Shown piece after piece: positions 1 to 9,006 of a stretch of 64,000 nucleotides of DNA (the first letter of the stretch is position 1; every line of letters starts with the position of its first letter). The DNA is from Microbacterium foliorum. Its GTDB lineage: Bacteria > Actinomycetota > Actinomycetes > Actinomycetales > Microbacteriaceae. Below the pieces are notes generated by a model, which was not told the DNA's origin, searched no databases, and saw nothing but the letters and a program-made list of their open reading frames with translations. The stretch is from contig NZ_CP041040.1 of assembly GCF_006385575.1 (NCBI RefSeq), forward strand, positions 2,356,001-2,420,000. The letters are read 5' to 3'. The translations under genes and the position numbers were made by a program.

Positions 1-465
1 GACCTGCGCCGCCGCCTCTTCCGGAGTGATCGTGTAATCGGGCTGCCTGGTGCCCGCGACCCACCGGGCTCCGGTCCCCTTCGAGATCAGCGGATACATC
101 GAGTAGGTCGGGCTGAAGCTGAACGCTGTGCGGCCTGGCCCGCCGAAAGCCTGGAGGATGTGCTGAAGCACCTCGTTCGATCCATTGCCCGCCCAGATCT
201 GGCCGGCTTCGAGCCCGTGGCCGAGGTACTCGGCGAAGCCCTCGCGCAGAGTGGTGAACTCGCGATCCGGGTAACGGTTGACGTCTCGGAGCGCGACCGC
301 GATGTCGTCGAGGATGTCGCTGGCCACGGCATCCGGAACCGGATGCGTGTTCTCGTTGACGTTCAGCGCGATCGGAAGCGGCGCTTGAGGTGCTCCGTAC
401 GGCGTGAGCCCTCGGAGGTCGTCGCGAAGCGGCAGGTCGTCAAGTGATGCAGTCACCCTTCCCAT
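1..465 (-). CDS. hisC: Histidinol-phosphate aminotransferase, N-terminal part
   Basis: PLP-dependent class I/II aminotransferase that converts imidazole-acetol phosphate and glutamate to histidinol phosphate in histidine synthesis. The reverse strand reads without a break from an ATG at 465 to the window edge, giving 155 residues. Family marks include LNVNENTHPVP near residue 35, the RYPD turn near 65, GNGSNEVLQ near 100 and FSPTYSMYP near 125. The C-terminal half with the PLP lysine lies outside the window, so activity cannot be judged. The LysM gene starts further right on the same strand and ends 91 bases before this start. LexA-HisC proximity is common in actinobacteria. Confidence 0.92.
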   Translation of the reverse strand, partial: MGRVTASLDDLPLRDDLRGLTPYGAPQAPLPIALNVNENTHPVPDAVASDILDDIAVALRDVNRYPDREFTTLREGFAEYLGHGLEAGQIWAGNGSNEVLQHILQAFGGPGRTAFSFSPTYSMYPLISKGTGARWVAGTRQPDYTITPEEAAAQV

Positions 466-556
466 GGTAGGCCGCGTTCGCCTCACGGATGCCCGTGACG
501 ACCGAGTATGAAGACGAACACTCTCGCTTCACTGGGTCGACCGGTGAAAGCGAGGC

Positions 557-919
557 TCACTCCGAGTACTGCGTCGGAATCGCGAGTTCCTGACCGATCT
601 GCAGCTCCCCGCCACGGAGGAGGTTCAGGCGCGTGATGTCACCGATCACCTCACGCGGGTCGGCCCCGGGTGCGATGCCCTCGGCGATCGACCAGAGCGT
701 GTCGCCGGGCATCACGGTGACGGTCGCGAACGACGCCGCGGTTGTCTGCTCCCCCGAGGCCATCGCACTGCCGCCGCTGAGTGCTGCGAACGCGATCCCG
801 GCGGCGAGGGGCACCGCCGCGACGGCGAGCACGACGCGTCGACCACGCGCCGTCAGCCGGAGCCGCGTCGCCGGACGAGCCGGAAGGACTGCTGCACTGC
901 TGAAGGTGATGGTGCTCAT
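557..919 (-). CDS. LysM-domain protein, probable SOS cell-division inhibitor (YneA/ChiZ/DivS-like)
   Basis: 120-residue protein with an N-terminal cytoplasmic stretch, one membrane segment at about residues 28-52 (alanine/valine-rich) and a C-terminal LysM domain at about 66-115 that contains VMPGDTLWSIAEG and ends in IGQELAIP. LysM binds peptidoglycan, so the domain should face the wall. A small LysM membrane protein divergent from lexA has the architecture and position of ChiZ (Mycobacterium), DivS (Corynebacterium) and YneA (Bacillus), which stop division after DNA damage. That role is inferred from synteny. The start is fixed by GAGGAG six bases before the ATG. A TTGACA/GATAAC promoter with a LexA-type palindrome in its spacer lies upstream. 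Confidence 0.82.
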   Translation of the reverse strand: MSTITFSSAAVLPARPATRLRLTARGRRVVLAVAAVPLAAGIAFAALSGGSAMASGEQTTAASFATVTVMPGDTLWSIAEGIAPGADPREVIGDITRLNLLRGGELQIGQELAIPTQYSE

Positions 920-1018
920 GTCGTGCTCCTCTGCATCTACCGCGTGGGCGGTGAAGTTGGCGTAGCGTTCGCATCCGCGCCTCGGCCGGGAGCCGTGGAT
1001 GCGAAGCTACGTACCGAA

Positions 1019-1046
1019 GTTATCTTCGAATTCGAATATCTGTCAA
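1019..1046 (-). promoter_or_regulatory. SOS-type promoter of the LysM gene
   Basis: On the reverse strand TTGACA (1041-1046) is followed after 16 bases by GATAAC (1019-1024). The spacer contains the perfect 12-base palindrome TTCGAATTCGAA (1025-1036). A second reading, CCGAAG-N4-CTTCGA at 1014-1029, matches 9 of 12 bases of the mycobacterial SOS box TCGAAC-N4-GTTCGA. LexA bound here would cover the RNA polymerase site. Confidence 0.7.
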
Positions 1047-1086
1047 GCGTTCTTCGAAACAGAAGTGCGAGAATCGGCCGACACGC

Positions 1087-1102
1087 TCGAACAGATCTTC
1101 CA
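1087..1102 (+). promoter_or_regulatory. Candidate LexA box upstream of lexA
   Basis: TCGAAC-AGAT-CTTCCA matches 10 of 12 positions of the actinobacterial SOS box TCGAAC-N4-GTTCGA, with a perfect left half. It lies 98 bases before the lexA start and probably mediates autoregulation. A further TTCGAA core sits at 1053-1058 inside GTTCTTCGAAAC. Confidence 0.6.
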
Positions 1103-1200
1103 CATCGGCGCGTTTCTCGGATACGGTTTCGATAGGAACACCCCACCACGGGCCTCCGACATTCGAACTGAGACGCCGGATCGCACACCTGAGGAGCACC

Positions 1201-1887
1201 ATGAGCGACAACTCCGCCCCCGAGGCCGATGCCCCGCGCACTCGTCGCCGTAAGAGCCTGAGCCCCAAGCAGATGGCGATCCTCGAGGTCATCCAGACGT
1301 CGATCAGTCACTACGGCTACCCGCCGAGCATGCGCGAGATCGGCGACGCCGTCGGGCTCAAGTCGCTCTCCAGCGTGACCCACCAGCTGGGGCAGCTCGA
1401 GCTCAGCGGATACCTGCGTCGCGATCCGGGCAAGACCCGCGCGATGGAGGTGCTCATCGACCTCCCCGGCACGAGCGGCGAGAACCCCGCCGACGTGGCG
1501 ACGCCCGTCGGAGACGCCGCGCTGGTTCCCCTCGTCGGGCGCATCGCCGCCGGCGTTCCGATCACGGCCGACCAGCAGGTCGAGGAGATCTTTCCGCTCC
1601 CCCGTCAGCTCGTCGGCAAGGGTGACCTGTTCATGCTCAAGGTGTCGGGCGAGTCGATGATCGACGCCGCGATCTGCGACGGCGACTGGGTCGTCGTCCG
1701 TTCCCAGAGCAGCGCTGAGAACGGCGAGATCGTCGCCGCGATGCTCGACGGCGAGGCCACGGTCAAGGTGCTCCGTCGACGCGACGGCCACACGTGGCTG
1801 CTCCCCCGGAACTCCGCGTTCGAGCCGATCCTCGGCGACGAGGCGGTCGTTCTCGGGAAGATCGTCGCGGTGCTGCGCTCCGTCTGA
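1201..1887 (+). CDS. lexA: LexA, SOS transcriptional repressor and self-cleaving protease
   Basis: 228 residues. The winged helix-turn-helix is at about 22-85, with [18 protein letters not shown] as recognition region. The autocleavage site is Ala117-Gly118 in RIAAGVP, and the catalytic dyad is Ser152 (GESM) and Lys189 (TVKVLRR). All residues needed for RecA-stimulated self-cleavage are present. The start follows GAGGAG, four bases before the ATG. The N-terminal tail of about 20 residues is longer than in E. coli LexA, as is usual in actinobacteria. Upstream SOS boxes indicate autoregulation and control of the divergent LysM gene. Confidence 0.97.
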   Translation: MSDNSAPEADAPRTRRRKSLSPKQMAILEVIQTSISHYGYPPSMREIGDAVGLKSLSSVTHQLGQLELSGYLRRDPGKTRAMEVLIDLPGTSGENPADVATPVGDAALVPLVGRIAAGVPITADQQVEEIFPLPRQLVGKGDLFMLKVSGESMIDAAICDGDWVVVRSQSSAENGEIVAAMLDGEATVKVLRRRDGHTWLLPRNSAFEPILGDEAVVLGKIVAVLRSV

Positions 1888-1982
1888 CTCTGCCGCGCGG
1901 GACTCGTCAACCGCGCGCTCCCGGAGACCTGGGGCCCTCCCTCTCGACCACGCCCCGTGTGACGCCGTGCGCCCGCGCACCA

Positions 1983-1988
1983 TAGGCT
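1983..1988 (+). promoter_or_regulatory. Leaderless-type -10 box, S9 peptidase
   Basis: TAGGCT followed by six bases and the ATG at 1995. Position and TANNNT form fit a -10 element whose transcript starts at or next to the start codon. Confidence 0.55.
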
Positions 1989-1994
1989 CGAATC

Positions 1995-3854
1995 ATGTCG
2001 TCGCCGTTCGGTACCTGGCCCTCCCCGTTCGCTCCCGACCTGATCGCCGCGTCGTCTCCGAGGATCGACGGCGCCGCCTTCGTCGGCGAGGACATCTGGT
2101 GGGGCGAGTCGGTGCCTTCCGAGGGTGGGCGCCTGACCGTGCGCAGCTCCAGCGGCGCCGAGATCCTCCCCGCCCCCTGGAGCGCCCGGTCGCGGGTGCA
2201 CGAGTACGGCGGCGGGTCGTGGACGGCGGATGCCGAGGGCACGCTGTTCTTCGTCGACGCCAAGGATCAGCGCGTGTATCGGATGCGGCGCGGGGACGAC
2301 CCGGTGCCCCTCACCCCTGCAGGGGCGGCGCACGGCGGTCTGCGCCTGCAGAACGGTCGACTGTTCGCTGTGCGGGAGGACCTCTCGGTCGACCCCCACC
2401 AGCGCGGGATCGTCGAGATCCCGACCGACGGATCAGCCGCCGATGAGCCGGCGCTGGTGACGGTGATCGTGCAGGGCGAGTCGTTCTACGCGCATCCCGC
2501 GCTCTCTCCGGACGGGACTCGCACCGCATGGGTCGAGTGGTCGGGCGAACGGATGCCGTGGCAGCGAGCGTCTCTGGTGCTCTCCGACGGCACCCGGCGC
2601 ACGGAGCTGCCCACACGGGCCGCCCTCCAGCCGGAGTGGACGGACGACGACGAGATCCTGTACTCGGATGACCCCTCGGGTCGCTGGGCCCTGCACCGAC
2701 AGCGCGTCGAGGGGCTACGAGCGGTCAGCTCTGCAGAGCAGATCGACGACGCGGACGCCGACACGGGATACGGGCTCTGGGTGCTCGGCAACCGCTGGTA
2801 CCGACCGCTCACCGACGGCCGCATCGTCGCCGTCCGCACGAACGGACGCGACGAGGTGGTCGTCATGGAACGGGACGGCAGCGCCCGCCTCATCCCCGTC
2901 CCCGCCGACGGCCATGTGAGCGTCGACGATGTCGCGGGATCCCGGGTGCTGCTCTCCGGCAACAGCTCGTCGGCAGCCCCCGGTGTCTGGTGCGTGGACG
3001 TCGACTCAGGCGACATCGAGGTGGTCGCGGGAGCGACGCCGTCGGATCCCACGTGGATGCGCCCAGCATCCGAGATCCTGCTCGATGGCGCGCACGGGCC
3101 CGTCCACGCCTTCGCCTACGAGCCGGTGAATCCGTCGACGGCAGCCGCGGACGACGAGCTCCCTCCGTACATCGTGCTCGTGCACGGCGGCCCGACCGCC
3201 CACGTCACGGGCGCCGCATCAGCGGCCATCGCCTTCTGGACGAGCCGCGGCATCGGCGTGCTCGACGTCAACTACGGCGGATCGACAGGTTACGGACGTG
3301 CCTACCGAGAGCGACTCGATGGCGGATGGGGTGTGGTCGACGTCGACGATGTCGTCGCCGCGGCGCACGGCCTCGCCGACGCCGGACTCGCCGACCCCGA
3401 CCGCATCGCGATCCGGGGAGGCTCCGCGGGCGGCTGGACGGTGCTCTCATCGCTGGTGCGAGGCGGGACGTTCGCCGCGGGCATCAGCAGATACGGCGTG
3501 GCCGACCTGCGGATGCTGAGCGAGCACTCGCACGACTTCGAAGCGAACTACATCGAGGGGCTGGTGGGGCCGCTGCCCGACGCGGAGGCCGTCTACATCG
3601 ACCGCTCGCCCCTCACCCACGTCGACCGGATCGACGTGCCGGTGCTGCTCATGCAGGGCGCGGAGGATCGCGTGGTGCCGCCGTCGCAGTCCGAGGCGAT
3701 CCGCGATGCGCTGGCCCAGCGCGGCGTGGAGCACGAGTACGTGCTCTACACGGGTGAGGGCCACGGGTTCCGTGCGAGCGAGACCATCGTCGACGCTCTC
3801 GAAAGAGAGCTCGCCTTTCTCGGGCGTGTGTTCGGCTTCACGCCCGCGCGCTGA
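1995..3854 (+). CDS. S9 family (prolyl oligopeptidase-like) serine peptidase
   Basis: 619 residues. The N-terminal part (about 1-370) has the repeated beta-strand pattern of a beta-propeller. The C-terminal part is an alpha/beta-hydrolase with the nucleophile in RGGSAGGW, the acid in GAEDRVVPP and the histidine in GEGHGFR. The S9 family cuts short peptides after proline or acts as an acylaminoacyl peptidase; which applies here is not visible. No signal peptide, so cytoplasmic. A TAGGCT box ends six bases before the ATG, suggesting a leaderless message. It converges on smpB with no gap: the two stop codons abut as TGATCA. Confidence 0.93.
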   Translation: MSSPFGTWPSPFAPDLIAASSPRIDGAAFVGEDIWWGESVPSEGGRLTVRSSSGAEILPAPWSARSRVHEYGGGSWTADAEGTLFFVDAKDQRVYRMRRGDDPVPLTPAGAAHGGLRLQNGRLFAVREDLSVDPHQRGIVEIPTDGSAADEPALVTVIVQGESFYAHPALSPDGTRTAWVEWSGERMPWQRASLVLSDGTRRTELPTRAALQPEWTDDDEILYSDDPSGRWALHRQRVEGLRAVSSAEQIDDADADTGYGLWVLGNRWYRPLTDGRIVAVRTNGRDEVVVMERDGSARLIPVPADGHVSVDDVAGSRVLLSGNSSSAAPGVWCVDVDSGDIEVVAGATPSDPTWMRPASEILLDGAHGPVHAFAYEPVNPSTAAADDELPPYIVLVHGGPTAHVTGAASAAIAFWTSRGIGVLDVNYGGSTGYGRAYRERLDGGWGVVDVDDVVAAAHGLADAGLADPDRIAIRGGSAGGWTVLSSLVRGGTFAAGISRYGVADLRMLSEHSHDFEANYIEGLVGPLPDAEAVYIDRSPLTHVDRIDVPVLLMQGAEDRVVPPSQSEAIRDALAQRGVEHEYVLYTGEGHGFRASETIVDALERELAFLGRVFGFTPAR

Positions 3855-4331
3855 TCACTCTCCGACGCGATTGCGCAGCCGCATGGCTCGATCGGCCTCG
3901 CGGGTGTCCTGACGCTCGCGCAGTGTCTGACGCTTGTCGTATTCCTTCTTGCCCTTGGCCAGGGCGATCTCGACCTTGGCGCGACCGTCGGAGAAGTACA
4001 GCTTCAGCGGGATCAGCGTGTACCCACCCGCGGACACGGCATGCTGCAGCTTCGCGATCTCCTCGCGGTGCAGCAGCAGCTTGCGGACGCGCTTCGCGGA
4101 ATGGTTGGTCCAGTGCCCCTGCGAATACTCCGGAATATGCACGGAATCGAGGAAAACCTCGTTCCCTTTGACGAACGCATATCCGTCGCTCAGATTCGCC
4201 CGCCCCTGGCGCAGCGACTTGACCTCGGTGCCGGTGAGCACCATCCCCGCCTCGTACGACTTCTCGATGTTGTAGTCGTGACGTGCGCGACGATTGGTCG
4301 CGATGACCTTCTCCCCGCGTTCCCTGGGCAT
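3855..4331 (-). CDS. smpB: SmpB, tmRNA-binding protein
   Basis: 158-residue partner of tmRNA in trans-translation; it carries tmRNA to stalled ribosomes. Family marks include NRRARHDY near the N-terminus, [10 protein letters not shown], the YSQGHW segment and the basic tail with [18 protein letters not shown] residues. The start at 4331 is chosen because AGGAGAG precedes it by four bases and the protein then begins MPRERGEK, as in relatives. It is last in the ftsE-ftsX-smpB block but has a possible promoter of its own in the 85-base gap after ftsX. I see no ssrA gene next to it. Confidence 0.97.
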   Translation of the reverse strand: MPRERGEKVIATNRRARHDYNIEKSYEAGMVLTGTEVKSLRQGRANLSDGYAFVKGNEVFLDSVHIPEYSQGHWTNHSAKRVRKLLLHREEIAKLQHAVSAGGYTLIPLKLYFSDGRAKVEIALAKGKKEYDKRQTLRERQDTREADRAMRLRNRVGE

Positions 4332-4396
4332 GATTCTCTCCTGATCCGCGTCGTGCAGTGGTTCCAGAGCCCTGGTCGGGCGCACGACAGCCTGTC

Positions 4397-4404
4397 AGTC
4401 TATA
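4397..4404 (-). promoter_or_regulatory. Possible -10 element for smpB
   Basis: Reverse-strand TATAGACT lies 65 bases upstream of the smpB start in the ftsX-smpB gap. No clear -35 is visible. A small hairpin, ACCGGC-GA-GCCGGT (4404-4417), overlaps the ftsX stop. Confidence 0.35.
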
Positions 4405-4416
4405 CCGGCGAGCCGG

Positions 4417-5331
4417 TCAGGTGCGAAGCCAGCGCCGGATCGCGAAGCCGGCCGAGAGTGCGGCCAGCACGACGCCGATGCCGATCAGCACCGGGACGAC
4501 GACGACAGCATCCTGCATCGTCACCCACGTCGTGATGAACGGCACGCGTCCTCGCAGGTAACCGTCGACGCCGAAATGCACTCCGGCGACGACCGCCGCG
4601 CTCGCGAGCGCCGAGCCGAGGAACGCCGCGAACACGCCCTCCAGCACGAACGGCGTCTGGATGAAGCGGTTGGAGGCGCCCACCAGACGCATGATCCCGA
4701 TCTCCTTGCGCCTGGCGTAGGCGGAGAGCCTGATGGTCGTGCCGATCAGCAGGATCGCGGCGATCAGCATCAGCGTGGCGATACCGACCGCGATGTAGGT
4801 CGCGACCGTCAACGCCGAGAAGAGCGGCTCGAGGTACTGCAGCTGGTCCTGCACCTGCTCGACACCGGCGACGCCGTTGAACGCCTCGGAGATCACCTGG
4901 GATTGCCCGGGGTCCTTCATCGTGACGAAGAAGACCTCGAACGCCTGTTCAGGGGTGATCACGCTCGCCTGATCCTCGCCGAGCTGTTCGACGAGCTTGG
5001 CGTAGGTGTCTTCCTTGGAGTCGAAGCTGACCTCGCTGATCAGAGGGGCGAGCGCCTCGCCCTCGAGCTGAGCTCGCACGGCGTTCACCTGCTCCTCCGA
5101 AGCGCCCCCGTCGACACAGGTGTCCTGCTCGGAGATGTCGGAGCACATGTACACGGCGACCTGGGCCCGCTCGGTCCAGTAGCCGCGCATGGTGCCGATC
5201 TGCGCCTGCATGAGGATCGCGGCGCCGACGAACGTCAGCGACACGAAGGTGACGAGCACGACCGAGATGACCATCGAGATGTTTCGACGAAGGCCCCCGA
5301 GTGCCTCGGTGAGGATGAGTCCGATTCTCAT
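4417..5331 (-). CDS. ftsX: FtsX, divisome ABC permease-like subunit
   Basis: 304 residues. One N-terminal membrane helix (about 21-43) is followed by a large outside loop with the cysteines of [11 protein letters not shown], then three helices at about 175-200, 222-248 and 270-296: the FtsX topology. With FtsE it transmits ATP hydrolysis across the membrane to activate cell-wall hydrolases (RipC-type in actinobacteria) at division. Its ATG overlaps the ftsE stop by four bases (ATGA), so the two are translationally coupled. Confidence 0.95.
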   Translation of the reverse strand: MRIGLILTEALGGLRRNISMVISVVLVTFVSLTFVGAAILMQAQIGTMRGYWTERAQVAVYMCSDISEQDTCVDGGASEEQVNAVRAQLEGEALAPLISEVSFDSKEDTYAKLVEQLGEDQASVITPEQAFEVFFVTMKDPGQSQVISEAFNGVAGVEQVQDQLQYLEPLFSALTVATYIAVGIATLMLIAAILLIGTTIRLSAYARRKEIGIMRLVGASNRFIQTPFVLEGVFAAFLGSALASAAVVAGVHFGVDGYLRGRVPFITTWVTMQDAVVVVPVLIGIGVVLAALSAGFAIRRWLRT

Positions 5332-6389
5332 GACGTCGGCCCCACTTCTTCCGAGCCGTCATCGGACAAGCCGAGGCGATCGGCCACGCCGAGTTCCGCG
5401 ACGTCGACCTGCGGGATCACGATGGGATGCGTTCGAGGCGCGCCAGGAGCCTGGACGACGGCCGGCTGCTCCTCGATGATGGGCGGTTCGATCGGGGCTG
5501 CCTGCGCCTCCGGTGTCTCGGAAGCGGTCGGCACGGCATCCGCGGATGCTCCTGCGGCCTTGCGCTGCGCAGTGAGCTCCTCAGCGAGCGCCGCGCGGAC
5601 GAGGGAGAGATCGGCGGTCTGGCGCTGCACCTCCTGCACCGCGGTGAGGGCGGCCGCAGCTGCTGCGCCGCGCACCTCCTCGGGGACCAGGCGAGGGATC
5701 TTCGACGTGTCGCCGTAGCCACCGTGCACCTCGTCTCGCACCATCACGCCATCGCGGAGCTCGATCACTCTGCGCTGCATCTGGTCGACGAAGCCCGCCT
5801 CATGAGTCGCCATGAGCACGGTCGTGCCGCCCGCGTTGATCCTCGCGAGAAGCTGCATGATGTCGACCGACGTCGCCGGATCGAGGTTTCCGGTCGGCTC
5901 GTCCGCGAGCAGCACCTGGGGGCGGTTGACGAGCGCTCGAGCGATCGCGACGCGCTGCTGCTCTCCGCCGGAGAGCTCGTGCGGCATCCGCTTCTGCTTG
6001 CCGTCGAGCCCGACCAGCGCGAGCGCCTCGGGGACGGCCTGCTGGATGAAACCGCGCGATGAGCCCGTCACCTGCAGAGTGAAGGCGACGTTCTGGTACA
6101 CGGTCTTCGACGGCAGCAGTCGGAAGTCCTGGAACACGGATCCGATGTGGCGTCGGAAATAGGGCACCTTGCGGTTGGCGAGCGAGCGCAGATCACGCCC
6201 CAGCACGGCGACACGTCCGGTCGTCGGCACGTCTTCGCGGAGGATGAGCCGCAGACAGGAAGACTTGCCCGACCCTGAAGCACCGACGAGGAAGACGAAC
6301 TCCCCCCGCTGCACTTCGAAGTCGACATCGGACAGAGCGGGCCGTGAGGTCCCGCGATAGCGTTTCGTGACGTTCTCGAACCGAATCAT
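5328..6389 (-). CDS. ftsE: FtsE, divisome ABC ATPase with long C-terminal extension
   Basis: 353 residues. The ABC domain fills about 1-228: Walker A GASGSGKS (36-43), signature LSGGEQQR (139-146) and Walker B VLLADEP (159-165). FtsE proteins are usually near 230 residues; this one has about 120 more, rich in alanine, proline and glutamate, with a predicted helical stretch (about 235-275) and then a disordered tail. The extension has no motif I recognise. The partner is FtsX, whose start overlaps this stop. A TAGGCT box lies nine bases before the ATG. Confidence 0.95.
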   Translation of the reverse strand: MIRFENVTKRYRGTSRPALSDVDFEVQRGEFVFLVGASGSGKSSCLRLILREDVPTTGRVAVLGRDLRSLANRKVPYFRRHIGSVFQDFRLLPSKTVYQNVAFTLQVTGSSRGFIQQAVPEALALVGLDGKQKRMPHELSGGEQQRVAIARALVNRPQVLLADEPTGNLDPATSVDIMQLLARINAGGTTVLMATHEAGFVDQMQRRVIELRDGVMVRDEVHGGYGDTSKIPRLVPEEVRGAAAAAALTAVQEVQRQTADLSLVRAALAEELTAQRKAAGASADAVPTASETPEAQAAPIEPPIIEEQPAVVQAPGAPRTHPIVIPQVDVAELGVADRLGLSDDGSEEVGPTS

Positions 6390-6527
6390 GGCGGTTCGAG
6401 CCTAAGCGCGCCCGTTCATCTGCTCGCGAGCGACACCCCGCGCGGCCCCCCTGAGTGTCGCACGGCACTGCTATACATGGAGGTGCCGATCCATGCCGCC
6501 GTGTGGACGATACTCCGAGGGGGAACC

Positions 6528-7922
6528 ATGACGACGCCTGCAGGCTGGTACGACGACGGATCCGGACGCCAGCGCTGGTGGGACGGCACCCAGTGGACCG
6601 AGCATTTCGCGCCCGTCGTCGAGTCTGCGGAGTCCGCGGCAGACGAGCACGCCGGGGGTTCTGCCGAAGACCAGGCGACGAGCATCGGCTCCGAGTCTGC
6701 GGAGAGCGCAGACCACGCCTCGTCCGCCGGGTTCCCGGAGTCCGCGGCCGACGCCGAGACCGCCGCGTCGATCGAGTCGGTCGCCGCCGTCGAGAGCCAG
6801 TCATGGAACACCCCCGCGCCGTCCGACTCGGATGCCGACGCACAGCCCCCGGTCGAGGTGCCTGCCGACGACGCCGTAGTTCCTCAGCCTGAATCCTCCT
6901 GGTCGGCCTCGGAGACTCCCGCGGAAGCGCCCGGTAACGCGCCGGAACCTGAGTTCACCGCTCCGGGAGGCGCGACGCCGCCCGACGACACCGTGCCGCC
7001 GTATGCCGGGGGCGCACCCTCCTACCCCGGAGCTGCTGCTCCCGCGCAGCCCCAGGAGTACCCTGTGGCACCCGGGTATCCGGGGGCGGCAGCGCCGAGC
7101 TACCCGGGCAACGCCGCCTACGCGCCTGCAGGTCAGCAGTACGGTGCCCCCACGGGCTACCCGGCCGCGTATGGAGCGACGGCTCCCGCAGCCCCGTCGG
7201 GTCCCTCGATCCTCGGTCTCGTCGGACTCGGGCTCGCGGCGCTCGGCACGATCCTGTCCTGCATCCCCGTGATCTTCTGGCTCGGCTGGCTGCTGCTCGG
7301 CGTGGGCTTCATCGTCTCGCTCATCTCGCTGTTCCTCAAGGGCAAGAAGTGGCCGGGAATCTCAGGCCTCATCCTCTCGGTCGTCGGCGCGATCATCGCC
7401 GTCGTCATGTTCTTCGTCATCGTGTTCGCGACGGTGTCCGAAGCCGTCCGCGATCTGCCGACGGCACCCCCGTCGAGCGATTCGGACACCGGCACCGGAA
7501 CCGAAGAACAGGGCACGGGCACGCCCGAGGTCGTCGAAGGCGAGATGGGCTCCCCCGTGGCGATCAACCAGATGACCGCCACCAGCGAGGTGACCATCCA
7601 CTCGGCCACGTGGGCGACGAGCGACGGCTCGAGCATCCCCTCGACCAACGGCGGCTATGTGATCCTCGACGTCACCTTCACCGGCGTCTCGGGCACGAGC
7701 TACCTGAGCGCGTTCAACTTCGGCATCGAGACCGCTGAGGGCGTCGAAGGGACCTACGACTACTACGTCGACGGGATCGTGGCTGAAGAACTCGAGCCCG
7801 GCGACACGATCGACGGCAAGATCACCTTCGACGTCGCGCAGAGCGAGTCCTACGACGTGATCTTCACCGACGAGTTGCTGCAGGAGGTCACCCGCATCAC
7901 CGTCGTCCCGTCAGCCGGCTGA
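6528..7922 (+). CDS. DUF2510 membrane protein with DUF4352-like C-terminal domain
   Basis: 464 residues. An N-terminal DUF2510 module (1-30; GWYDDGSGRQRWWDG) is followed by a long acidic, Ser/Ala-rich then Pro/Gly/Tyr-rich linker (to about 220), a pair of membrane helices of DUF4190 type (LGLVGLGLAALG through VVMFFVIVFA), and an extracellular beta-rich C-terminal domain of about 125 residues resembling DUF4352/immunoglobulin-like lipoprotein modules. The ATG at 6528 is preferred because GAGGGGG precedes it and DUF2510 proteins begin this way. It forms a tandem with the next gene; both are oriented against the flanking prfB and ftsE. The function is unknown. Confidence 0.85.
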   Translation: MTTPAGWYDDGSGRQRWWDGTQWTEHFAPVVESAESAADEHAGGSAEDQATSIGSESAESADHASSAGFPESAADAETAASIESVAAVESQSWNTPAPSDSDADAQPPVEVPADDAVVPQPESSWSASETPAEAPGNAPEPEFTAPGGATPPDDTVPPYAGGAPSYPGAAAPAQPQEYPVAPGYPGAAAPSYPGNAAYAPAGQQYGAPTGYPAAYGATAPAAPSGPSILGLVGLGLAALGTILSCIPVIFWLGWLLLGVGFIVSLISLFLKGKKWPGISGLILSVVGAIIAVVMFFVIVFATVSEAVRDLPTAPPSSDSDTGTGTEEQGTGTPEVVEGEMGSPVAINQMTATSEVTIHSATWATSDGSSIPSTNGGYVILDVTFTGVSGTSYLSAFNFGIETAEGVEGTYDYYVDGIVAEELEPGDTIDGKITFDVAQSESYDVIFTDELLQEVTRITVVPSAG

Positions 7923-7944
7923 GACCAGGAGCGGAACGGCGATC

Positions 7945-8991
7945 ATGACGATCCCGGCTGGTTGGTACGACGATGGTTCCGGCCGTCAGCGCTGGTGGGA
8001 CGGTGTGGCTTGGACGCAGCACACCGTCGCCACCGAGGCATCCTCGACGGGGATGCCGTCTGACGCGGCCGGGCAGCAGCCCCCGGAGAAGCCTGTCGCC
8101 GCCGTCGCCGGTGAACCGGTCTTCGAACCGCCCTACGCCTGGCACTCGTCGAATCCGACCGGCCCGAATCTCGGCCCCACCGCGAACGCATCACAGGTCG
8201 GCTACACGTCGACGCCCGGTACTTCTGCGGCCTTCTTCCCGCCGGCGCAGTACGAGTCATACGCACCCGTTCCGCCGACGAAGAAGGTGCCTGTTCTCGG
8301 CATCATCGGACTCGGCGTGGCCGGGCTCGGAGTGGTGCTCTCCTGCATACCGCCGATCGCGGCGGCAGGTTGGGTACTGCTCGGGGTCGGCCTCGTGCTC
8401 TCGCTGATCTCCCTCTTCCTCCGCGGTGCGAAGTGGCCGGGCGCCGTGGGCCTGGTGGTCGCTGTGCTGGGGAGCATCATCGCGGTCGCCGTGCTGTTCC
8501 TGTCGCTCGGCGCCACGAGCCAGTCGTCGATCGCCACGACACCCAGTGCGAGCCCGCAGCCGTCTCAGGACTCAGTGCCAGGCGATGCCGGCGCGAGCGG
8601 CGAGGAGTCACCGGTTGTGGAGGGCGCCGAGAACGTTCCCGTCAACGAGCTGGCGGTCGGGCACTGCCTTCCCCTGGTCGAGTGGGAGGAGGAGGTCTAC
8701 GAGCTGCCGGTCGTCCCCTGCGACCAGCCGCACACCGACGAGGTCTACTTCATCTTCGAGGCGCCAGAGGGCGACTACCCCGGGGACGACGGGTTGCAGA
8801 CTCTGGCGACCGACGGGTGTGATGCCGCTTTCGAGGAGTTCGTCGGCATACCCTACGCCGATTCGGAGTTCGACAACTACTGGTTCGTCCCGACCGAGGC
8901 GTCGTGGAATCGCCTGCACGATCGAGCCATTCAGTGCATCGTGATCAGCTACGACGAGGTCACCGGCACGCTCGAAGGCGCTGCCCGCTGA
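7945..8991 (+). CDS. DUF2510 membrane protein with septum-formation-type C-terminal domain
   Basis: 348 residues. It repeats the first two modules of its left neighbour: DUF2510 at 1-30 with nearly the same sequence, a shorter linker, and the double membrane segment (LGIIGLGVAGLGVVLSCIPP and following). The C-terminal domain differs: about 115 residues with four cysteines (GHCLPL, VPCDQPHTDE, DGCDAAF, IQCIVI), typical of the Septum_form family (PF13845) found in actinobacterial wall or division proteins. The gene starts 22 bases after the previous stop, with AGGAG upstream. It ends 15 bases from the convergent prfB stop. Placement beside ftsEX hints at an envelope role, which is inference. 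Confidence 0.85.
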   Translation: MTIPAGWYDDGSGRQRWWDGVAWTQHTVATEASSTGMPSDAAGQQPPEKPVAAVAGEPVFEPPYAWHSSNPTGPNLGPTANASQVGYTSTPGTSAAFFPPAQYESYAPVPPTKKVPVLGIIGLGVAGLGVVLSCIPPIAAAGWVLLGVGLVLSLISLFLRGAKWPGAVGLVVAVLGSIIAVAVLFLSLGATSQSSIATTPSASPQPSQDSVPGDAGASGEESPVVEGAENVPVNELAVGHCLPLVEWEEEVYELPVVPCDQPHTDEVYFIFEAPEGDYPGDDGLQTLATDGCDAAFEEFVGIPYADSEFDNYWFVPTEASWNRLHDRAIQCIVISYDEVTGTLEGAAR

Positions 8992-9006
8992 GAGCCGAAA
9001 GTACGC

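Noticed and set aside
3855..4416. tmRNA gene (ssrA) next to smpB
   Set aside because: No alanine-tRNA-like ends or tag reading frame in the flanking sequence; both sides are filled by coding genes.
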